Shown here: positions 52,001 through 61,150 of the stretch, piece after piece
How positions within the stretch are numbered: position 1 is the stretch's first letter
How the letters are laid out: each line of letters starts with the position of its first letter
Assembly (NCBI GenBank): GCA_029817715.1
Contig: JARUPY010000606.1
Span: forward strand, 3,658,001-3,722,000
Reading direction: 5' to 3'
DNA length: 64,000 bases
Source of the DNA: Melastoma dodecandrum
Taxonomy: Eukaryota; Streptophyta; Magnoliopsida; Myrtales; Melastomataceae
Translations under genes and position numbers: made by a program
The notes under the pieces: model-generated
Told to the model about the DNA's origin: nothing
The model's database searches: none
Seen by the model: only the letters and a program-made list of their open reading frames with translations

Positions 52001-54418
52001 AATGCTGTCTTCTTCTTTTCTTCTTCAAGGGTAAAAGGATAAGAAGCTGTTCTCTCATTTTCAGTGGTCTATCTTCATCACTCCTTTACATTTCCCTATC
52101 CGGATGAAGGGGACCCTTTCCATTTTAGACCTTCAACTCACCCGGAAATGTCGATGCTAGCTTTCGTCGATCATTTCGAACACTACACAACTAGCAATCA
52201 CATTGGAAAAATCAGCCACACATACTCGATTTTCGTTGGCAGTCCCTGACTAAGGTGTTGTCTTTGGTATCTCAAGTATGACGACTAACACGACGCAAGG
52301 AGGACCAATTCAAGCATTATTCGAAGGACTAAACCTTATATTCCATGACCTGGGACTCAATTGAGACAGTATTTACGTATGTCTTAAATGTAACCAAGAT
52401 CACAAGCATTCAAAGACAGATTTCACATTGGAACGGGAAGAACTTGCGGTAGCTTTAAGCAATTGAAGACTCCTCTGACATGGTTTTAAGAATTATATTG
52501 GTCATCTAAGCTGTTAGGGGGCATGCACCTCCAACAACTGTGGTCAATAAGAAAGGGAAAGAGAAAAGTCAGTCAGAATTTTTTGTCTTGCTTTGGCTTT
52601 AAGAACATGCAATTTGTGGTGATGGACCACAACCCAACCCAACCCAATCCAATCCGGGATGTGGCATATGAGACCTTTGGGGTGGATTCGTCCGGTCCAT
52701 CTCTTTTAACCTTCAAATTTTGAAATGGGACATCTGAAAAACAATAATTTTTTTTTAAAAAAGGAAATAAATAATTATTATGTATGTTAATGTTAAAACG
52801 AAGTAATTCAATATAAACACCCCAAAAGACATTTTTAATTCCATCATCTTCTTTAGGTGATATTGATGGCGTAATGGTTGAGCACTAATTTAACAAACTA
52901 TATTTTTTTTATTAATTATTGTAGATACCCCAAATTAAATTTTTTGAATTTTGAAGATTGAACGGGAGGAATCCCGATTCAATGTTCCATGAATTATTTT
53001 ATAAATAAAAATTAAGATCTAAAATCAAACAAGTAAATCAAAAGTTTTAGAATTTTCTTTATGTAAAAAAAAATCCATAAACCAAAATTAATTTCAAATC
53101 AGTTACATATAACTAATTGCATCTTATCACACTACTTTACAAATATGTTAACAGTTCAAAATTTTATCATATTTCACATTGTTAATTCGAAAAAAAAGGA
53201 AACAGTTGATGTAAGTAAAATGTCCAAAACAAAAACTCTCGTTTTTCTGTGGGGAAAACCACTAACTTTGATATATGACAATTGCCCAGTGATAAGGGGA
53301 GCCGAGCCGTCTAGGACATTTACAACTGATGTAATAATTGAATTACAAAGGCATAAACTCTAAAAGAAAAGAAACGCAATCCTTCTGTGGATGCCTGAGC
53401 AGAGAAATAAGAAAATTGAGATTTCATGAAGCTCAGCAGAATTCGCATTGCAATTAGAATGCATGAGTCAACTGAGAATTAAAACCATGAATCACAAGTG
53501 TTGTCGATAAAAGGGAAACGACAGACTGGTACCAATCCATGTCTAACCTCTAAGTTCACAAAGAACTTCTCAACTTTTTCCTGCATCCTGCAATAATAGA
53601 TGCTTTGTGCATTTACCAAAGCCTCTATATTTACTTTATTAAAGATCAATAGAGATGCATCAGATGTATGGTTGCTCCAATAACCATCGTAGCTAGGTAG
53701 AATTTCCTTGGAAGAAGAGCTCCCATAAGCATATTTATAAAATTCCAAAAGCAAAATATATATTTATGGCATTAACTTTGAGCCAACTTTCAGTTTTGTC
53801 ATTAAGTTATATAATTTTGTCACCAACTTTTGTTTTTATTTTGATTTTGACCAATCTTGAATTTCTTCTATTGAAAGCCAAACAAGGCCTTAATATAGTA
53901 TAATCGATGTCCTATAATAGTAGAATTTCACATTTCATTCATTCGCCACATATTCCACTTTACCCATAATAGCAGCCCCTTAATAGAACATCATCCGACC
54001 TTCATCGTGTTCGCGTATTTTTTAACAGCATCAGCAACCATCGTCCATCTTCGGCTTCCAATTCACTTGATTTGTTCATCAAAATTTTAAAATAAAAAAA
54101 TTCATGAGAGGTTTCAATATTATTTCTTATTTTTTGTAATTTTTTTCTTTTTTAATCGATAAATAAAAATTGTTTATTAAGTTCTGTTTGGCTTAAGCGG
54201 ATAATATTTAATATTGATCAAAATAAAAATAAAAATAAAAGTTTGTGACCAAACTAAGTTAATGACAAAATCTAAAGTTGAATTAAAATTGCGGTAAAAA
54301 ATTGATATTTTGTCGAAAAATAAATAAAAATATTTTAAAAAAAGAAATAAAAATTCACCGAATTACACACGCTCCCCACGTGGGCATCGACGGGCGATTC
54401 TGTTGAGGGGAGAGGGGA
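49010..54418. other. gene-free AT-rich DNA with simple repeats
   Basis: No coding gene was recognised. Simple repeats: a run of 17 G at 49836-49852, a GA run at about 51706-51734, and a GAAGAT hexamer repeat at about 51839-51872. A 91-codon minus-strand frame at 53479-53754 (starting MLLEFYKYAYG) has normal-looking composition but no recognised family. Box-A-like text (TGGCGTAATGG near 52869) has no matching box B. Confidence 0.5.
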
Positions 54419-55149
54419 TTGAAAAAAAAAAGAAAAACAGAATCAGTTACGACGATCCCAAAAAACGGAAGTCTTCCTCCCCCGATCACCTCGCTCTCCT
54501 TCAGCTCCTCCGCTCAGCCATCCCTTCGCAATAGCTCCGGCCTCTTCCCCTCGCATCTGGCGGTGGAATTCCAGCCAGCTCCAGTCGTCTGCATTCTCTT
54601 CCCGGTCAAGGTAAGCAAAGAGTCCACGCGGAAACCCCTCGGCCTCCCTCTCCCTTAGCTGTTAAAACTCGTCAGAGACAACCGGAATTCGGCGAAGCTA
54701 TTCCAAGCTCATCCTCGAGGACAGTTGCCTCTCTCTCTCTGTTTCTCCATACGAGCTAAAAATTAGCCATGAGCCCACACCTCCTGTATTTGTGATGATC
54801 CCCCGACGTTCCTCATCAACGACTCGCACATCATCAAGCTGGGTCCTCCAGCTCTGATGGTTGATTTATATTTCTCCTCGCCTGGTTGCTGCAACTTCGC
54901 TTGAAGTTATACTTGTTCTTTATCCTAATGTTGCTACGATTTGGAATTTTTGCTGAAATTTTATCATTATGCTCCTCTTGTCCAGATTCTGAAATGCTGG
55001 CGTCTTGATTCGCTGTCCTTATTAATTTGTGTTTGCTAGTTTCTCTGTCGTCGATTCATGTTTGATTTTACGGCTGGTTTTTGCTTCTTCTTATCCGATT
55101 GCTACGGCTTTCTTGCTGACGTGCTAGTCTCCCATGAAAGTTCGCTGGG

Positions 55150-55281
55150 GTGCATCCCTTCTCGTCGCAAATTGTCTACTGCTGTCTCTTTTCGTTGCAA
55201 ATTGTCTGCTGGCGTGCACCCCTTCTTGTTGCAAATTGTCTGCTGGTGTACGTCCCTTTTCGTTACAAATTGTCTGCTGGT
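55150..55281 (+). repeat. 34-bp minisatellite, four copies
   Basis: Four tandem units of 34, 30, 34 and 34 bases share the core GCAAATTGTCTGCTGGT and a variable head like GTGCACCCCTTCT. The second unit has a 4-base deletion. It lies in the intron-like segment between the putative donor at 54611 and acceptor at 55827. Confidence 0.85.
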
Positions 55282-55897
55282 GTGTCGTATATATACTTTT
55301 TAGCCGCATGCTTATTACTACATGGTGAACAGGTCCACTCTGGTCTTCTTTCCTCCATGTAATGCTACAATGTTGCTGGTCTGTCTCTCCTTGTTTAATT
55401 TTCGGTATATTGCTGTCGCCGTGACTATCCATTTCAAATTAGAATTTATAGTTGATTTGATTAAGAACAGCTAAATCAGATCCATAACATCGCTGTGGCT
55501 TTAAATTCACCGTTCGTTTGCGTTTCTTGTCGTCCGATTATTATACACAACGGCATGTCCATTTGATTTCTCCATTAACTTATGTTGCTCTTATTTTGAT
55601 AATTGCTTATTATCTTCTCCGATTCTTGGTAGTTTGCAGCTGCTTTTCTTTTCATTAATGATTGTTCTCAGCTGTTGAGTCTGACCAATACTTAGTTATC
55701 TTTCTTTTACTTTCATCAATGTGGTCTAAACTTCTATTAGTCTGCTTGTTACATCGCCCGAATGTAATTTTGATCTTTTAGATTCCTGCCATACGTATCA
55801 ACCTTTCGTTGTTGCGTTTTTTCGCAGCTCATGAATGAAGGATGACATCAATGCAACATATAATAATGATGAGCCTTGGCCGAACTTCTAGAAGCTC

Positions 55898-57405
55898 CAA
55901 AGTGTTGATATAATTTGGTTTTGATGATGACAAAGGTTATGTATTGCTAATGTGTTATTTAAGTGTACAGAAGAATAGGTCTTCGGGTGTAGAAGCTGGT
56001 CTCTGTCATTCGTGCAATACATAAAAGAGTTTATGTGGAGTACTTCAACAGGGGAAACGATCTAGCCATCAGAAATGGAGTTCTGAGGATAAGATCTACT
56101 ATCGAATCCACTATCTCTGTTACAGAGATGAGCATCTGTGTCACAGTTGCTATAACTCTCCTTGCTGGAGTACTTGCTATGGTTTACAGAATGGTATTTC
56201 TGTGAGTGACGATTTCCTTCTTGGAGATTGTCCTATATGCGAGCACGTGAGATATTTATCTCACACAGGATCACGTCTAGGTTCATCTTTGGACCTTAAG
56301 TTATTTGGAAATATTTATTTCCTTAACTAACGTGATCTTATGTTTACGTAATTTGGCAATGACCTTATCAGGTTATGATCTCCCTATATGGTGAGAATAA
56401 TTCTACGAAGGGAATGTTTTCATATTATGGAAACTTATAATCCCAATGCCAAATTCGTATGAGAAAGAGTGCTGGTTCTGCTGTCGCAGCAAACAGCTTC
56501 TGAGCAGAAGTCGTTATCTCTTATTGAGCGATCACTTTGTTTAATTATTATCTAACGTAACTAAGGGTAATGCTTTATGCTTTTGGAAGTTTTCCCACAG
56601 GATTAAATCATGGAGAATATGGCAAGTGAATCAACTAGCCGTTGGGATTGATTGGGAAACTTCGTTCTACGGACAAGCTTAAGTGCAAGTGTGAAGCAAC
56701 GATTCCAAGTCGCCGTTCTACCAAAAAGCTTACTAGAATCCTTGTGCCTTCACCGTTGCAAAAAGCTGAGAGCGTCCGTCGTGCATTCACCGAGCCGATC
56801 ACCGCTGACAGAGAGCGTCTTCTGTAACTGCAGAGAGTTTGTGCTGTAGTTGCTAATCTTGTCTCGTGCAGGTTGTTAGTCACACAGGTTGTGTGCAAGG
56901 GCAGGTGGTAGCCGTCAAGCCACGTTTGGGCAGGTGGTAGTCGTCAAGCCACGTTTGGGCAGGTGGTAGCCGTTAAGCCACGTTGGGCAGGAGGTAGCCG
57001 TTAAGCCTCATTGGGTAGGTGGTAGCCGCCAAGCCACGTTGGGCTCAATGAGGAGCGGGAGTCAGACACGGTGCGTGCGGGGTGTGTTAGACACGTGATA
57101 ACGTGCAATTTGTTAGTCACATTTCTGGCAGAAGTGTGCATCTGTAAAGTCCCACATTCCAATCATAGTGAATACGCCCTGCTTGGGTGAGAGCTGGGAG
57201 AGTGGACGTAGGCATTGTTTGCCAAACCACTATAAATCTTTGTGTCTTACACAAAAGATAACTTGTCTCAGAACTGGGAATCTGTTTATCAGATCCAGCC
57301 TCTGTGACCTAACAGAACCACGCTTCTGTGAGCGAAAAAGTGTCATAACTCTTACGGCACTAATTCAACCCCCCCTTCTTAGTGCAATCCTATACCAACA
57401 CAAAG
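55898..57405. mobile_element. solo LTR (1,498 bp) with perfect 5-bp target duplication CAAAG
   Basis: The LTR runs 55903-57400. It begins TGTTGATATA and ends TATACCAACA, a near-perfect terminal inverted repeat with TG..CA ends. CAAAG is present directly on both sides (55898-55902 and 57401-57405). No internal coding sequence, primer-binding site or second LTR adjoins, so it arose by recombination between the LTRs of one retrotransposon. The early TTTTGATGATGACAAAGG text and the late CTAATTCAACCCCCCC text resemble long Ty1/copia-type LTRs. An internal minisatellite lies at 56899-57040. Confidence 0.88.
56899..57040 (+). repeat. 28/29-bp minisatellite inside the solo LTR, five copies
   Basis: Five tandem units (29, 29, 28, 28 and 28 bases) follow the pattern GGGCAGGTGGTAGCCGTC then AAGCCACGTT. 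They differ by a few substitutions. Being wholly within the LTR, they are either part of its U3/R structure or a later expansion. Confidence 0.85.
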
Positions 57406-58127
57406 ACCAGGGAAACAAGATTCCCGCGACAACGTAATTCGAGCTCCCGTCGGACCAAAGCAACGTTGGTAAGTGGAGATGAGTCTCGGATCAACTTGGA
57501 CTATTGTTAGTATTTCGCATCTAACTTTTTGCTTGCTTTTCGAAATTGAATGAAACTACCTGCATTAGATCCGTAACTTATATGCGGAGCTAACAAGACT
57601 AACGATGCATGATTTGGAATATTGAGCTATGATTTGCGAATTTAATATTAAAACAGTGTCGGTTTCGACCATTTCGAGTTAATCATATGCTTATGTTAAT
57701 CTTTTGTTTCGCGAACTGATTTACACTTGTATAAAACTCATTATATTATATGTCTCTTTTATTTGGTGGCTCAATAATCCATATTTGTGGAGTTATGCAT
57801 GTTTTAGTGTTGAGAATAAGTTCATTTTGCTTCGGATTTGGCTTCCCCTGCATGACGGAAGCACAATTGTATCTTGAGTTTGGAATGTCGGATTGAGCTG
57901 AAATCTCTATTTGTTGGATCCGTATCTTCCATAACCACGTTTTAAGTATTAGAAGACATGATTTCATGCTCGGAGCTGAAAGTTACATCCCATTCTTTGC
58001 GACTGTCCAAGTCTGTCGTTTTATGTGTTATGTGGTAATCTGGTTTATGTTTGATCGAACGTTTTTACGATGATTTTTTACTTATGGTTCATCCAAACAG
58101 CCCTTATTACATTGAAGTTTAGGGATC

Positions 58128-60147
58128 TGTTAACCTATGTTTTGATGATGAACTTGAGTTATTGCTTATCTTTAGTGATGAGCTTGATAAGAGTATTGCT
58201 AATCACAGATAGCATAAGCTGTATGTTGTTGTTTTACAGTAAACTGTCACTGTAATAATATGCTTACTCAATGAATATATGGAAATAAATATTCCTAATT
58301 ATATTATATTCTGATTTAATTCGCGATATATCCCTGTTTGTCTAAATACGTTGAATGTTATGTAAATATCTCCGATTCATATGTTTAGGCAACTCAATAT
58401 TATGATATTTGCTTTCCAAGTTTATTTTTGGAAACAAAATATTTTATTCTGATCTTCTACAGCAACTCTGCCCTGTAAAGAGATAAATCATCAACTCAAA
58501 TAGTTTTGTTTTTTTATATGACTCTAATAATTTATCTGAAAAGATTATCATTAGGTAAGTTACCTTATAAAATATGGAAACTAATCTTCTCATTCAGATG
58601 AGGTTGTCAATCAAGGGAAGTTACCGTTGAAGGCTTACCTTCTCGGGCGCAACAGTCATCTGCTCAGAATTCGTCAGAAATTTTTAAAATAAATCACAAA
58701 GATTGTCCCAACGCATATGGACATCTTCCATGTATTTTCTCCATAAAAAGTAAATTAGGACGTCAGACAATAGTGTCTTGGTGCGTCTGAGTGGTTGTCC
58801 AAAGCCTGTGTGATATGAGTGAAGCTTTGAGGATCGGTGGAGAATGGAATGTGCTAAGTGATCGCCTGGTTCTTACCTCTTGCAATCTGTATGTGGAAGT
58901 GTCAAGGGTTGAGTGCGACCTGGATCGTCATGAGAGGGACTGAATGTCCTCGATGCGTTCAACGAGCGGCTGGCGAATCGTCTGAGGGAAGCTAAGTGAA
59001 TAACTGTTCTGATTGCAGTATCAAGTTGCTGACCCATCGACAATAAGCGGTTCTTGTCGTGTCGTTTCGCAGGGAAGTCTCTAGCCTACAGAGTTTGAGC
59101 AGTTAGAAACCCACATGCAGGTGTGCGCCAGAAGTCTCATGTTTGCAGGGTAGAGCAGGAGTCGGGAACGTCGCCGGATTGGAAAGTGGTCCTCCCAAGC
59201 ACAGGGGTGCTCTGTAGAAGTCTCGACCTCCTGAAGGACAGTAGAACAAGTTGCGTGGGAGCCACCAAAGTTGAAAATTCTACTCTAGGCATGGGTGTGC
59301 AGTGCAGTGAGTTAGGGCTATGGTAACCGTGCACGTCCAAACTGAGTGTAGGACGAATACCTCAACTTCATTGTCTGAGAAGTGAGGTTCTGATGTGTGA
59401 GAACCAACCTTTTCATTTGCTTTCATTTCTGTTCTAAGTGACTGTCTTTGTGGTTGTTTCTCTTGTGATTATAGACAGGTTCTCATCAAAAGGAGACAAG
59501 AGCTGTGTGGAAATCCTCTGCCAAGCTTTCAAGTGCTGAAGCATTCATCTACTGTGAACCAGAAACGGGCTGCTCCTTGAGAAGTCGTTCTTCACTATAA
59601 GGAATTATTTGTGAGGATTTATACTCTAATACAACGTTGTCTTTGTGCTTTGATCGACAGGCTTACGCCTAAGTGACAACGTGCTGTGTGGAAATCCTTT
59701 GAGCAATTAACTGTTGAGCGTGAGCATCGTTCTGCTAAAAACGAGAAGACGTCCACTGTGTGAGGAGCTGATCGTTGCCCAGGAGTGATATCTTCTTGTA
59801 AATGATTTTAAATCTCACTTTGTGAGAAACCGAAAGCCTAATGCAAGAGCATTTTGGACCCATTATATTATATAGTGGAATCACCTCATTGGTAAAAAGT
59901 GGACGTATGTCGATTAAGGCGGAACCACTATAAAATATAAACTACTGTGTCCATTACAATCGCGCAAACACTCGTACGAAAATCTACTCGATCAAATTGT
60001 AACGGTTACAGCGAAGCTGATCTCACTTCTAAGAAACGCTCTGTTGTAATACAGTACGCTTCCGCTTACATTGAGAAATGGCGAAAAAGTTACAATCACT
60101 AATTCACCCCCCTCTGTAGATCCCCCAAATTGGTCATTAACCCAGTA
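58128..60147. mobile_element. second, diverged LTR-like block of about 2.0 kb
   Basis: It begins TGTTAACCTATGTTTTGATG, like the start of the solo LTR at 55903, and ends with CACTAATTCACCCCCCTCTG (60098-60117) and about 30 further bases, like that LTR's end. Inside, two segments share GTGCTGTGTGGAAATCCT-like text (59505 and 59679). No clear target duplication was found and the exact right end is uncertain. No coding capacity was recognised. It is probably an older solo LTR of a related family. Confidence 0.45.
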
Positions 60148-60235
60148 CTCATTGTGAAAGGCCAAAGCTCAAATCCATACAAATTTAGGATCCAGTTTAC
60201 ACAAAATAAGAAAATAAAAATAATAAGCATCCTGT

Positions 60236-61150
60236 CCCCCACACTGGACAAACTCCTCCCGTTCCGTCCACTTCTTCTGCTTCGTCTCCTCAAGCGCAGC
60301 CTGGGTTGATTAGAACGCTTGGTTCGAGCTCTCAACTGTGGCCTAGCGCTATTAGTCAACAAAGGCCAGTACAGTCCCATTCTTTCAGAATGCCGGCTGC
60401 TCCCCGATTGTTCGGCTTCCATCTTCACCAAGGCACAGCCTAATCAGAGGCAACAGTTGAACCCGCCATCCAGGCAGCAGGGATCAAGGACTGTTCACCA
60501 TCAGCAGCCTAGTTAATCAACAAAACCGTGATGAAAGCTGCAACAGCAACATCAGTCAAGACTGTTAAACCAGCAGAGCAATTTACCAAACCTCCAGCAA
60601 CGACAGCTGATGTCTCAGCAAAATGACCTCTCGAGTGTTCATCAGCAAGTGACACTTCCTTAAACAAATATTTTCTGGACTGCATCAGCGGCAACATCCA
60701 GTGCACAATCAGTGGAAATCTCAGGCGCAACAACAACAAACGCAGGGCGACGGTGCAAACTTACTGGTATCTCAAAGGAGCAACAGACACAGTTAGTACC
60801 TGGACGTGACGGCTTGAGGATGTCTGCCGCCAACCAAAGTAGCATCAACTTGCTGCAGCCCAGCCGACACACAGTCGCAGCAGCAATCTCCTGCAGCTAC
60901 AGCGGCCGCTGCTTGGACCAAAGCTCCGCCAGGCTGGTTTCTGCTCCAATACTGTCGGCCCCTAGCCCCTACGAACACCACATCAACAACAGCATGAACA
61001 ACAGCGATAGCGACAACACCCTCACGTGCAGTCGCACCTCCACTAGCAGCCGCGACCGTCTCGGCAAAGTCAGCAACCAAGGGTCTCCCAACCTCAGCAG
61101 CGTCTGCAACAAATTCATCAGATACAGCCAAAAAGCGGGGGAGGTCTGAT
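60236..61150 (+). pseudogene. glutamine/serine-rich coactivator-like remnant (MED15- or TAF12-like)
   Basis: The plus strand encodes a low-complexity protein in shifting frames: TPPVPSTSSASSPQAQPGLI (60250 on), RQQGSRTVHHQQPS, then LLNQQSNLPNLQQRQLMSQQ (60565 on), KSQAQQQQTQGDGANLLVSQ and QQPRVSQPQQRLQQIHQIQP near 61073. The text SNLPNLQQRQLMSQQNDLS resembles plant MED15a glutamine-rich repeats, but Q-rich text matches many coactivators, including TAF12. Several stops and frameshifts interrupt it, and no KIX or histone-fold domain is seen. It is probably a decayed exon series. Confidence 0.45.

Larger units (their letters stand above)
54419..57468 (+). other. possible 5' exons and intron of a disrupted gene
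   Basis: A GC- and CT-rich exon-like block ends CGGTCAAG|GTAAGC at 54610/54611. A T-rich stretch with acceptor TTTTTTCGCAG ends at 55827. A second donor, GTTG|GTAAGT, lies at 57468/57469. Removing the solo LTR and one target copy from between them leaves a 138-base exon (55828-55902 joined to 57406-57468). Its frames hold a short ORF (starting MTSMQHIIMMSLGRTSRSSK) that ends at a stop before the donor. The block may be a 5' leader, or the gene may be dead. No family was recognised. Its relation to the Gln-rich remnant downstream is inferred only from order and strand. Confidence 0.3.

Noticed and set aside
52860..52985. Box-A-like TGGCGTAATGGTTGAGC suggesting a second SINE or tRNA
   Set aside because: No box B at the right distance, and no cloverleaf pairing.
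53479..53754. 91-codon minus-strand frame starting MLLEFYKYAYG
   Set aside because: Composition looks protein-like, but no family was recognised and no splice partner exons were found. It is too short to call a gene.
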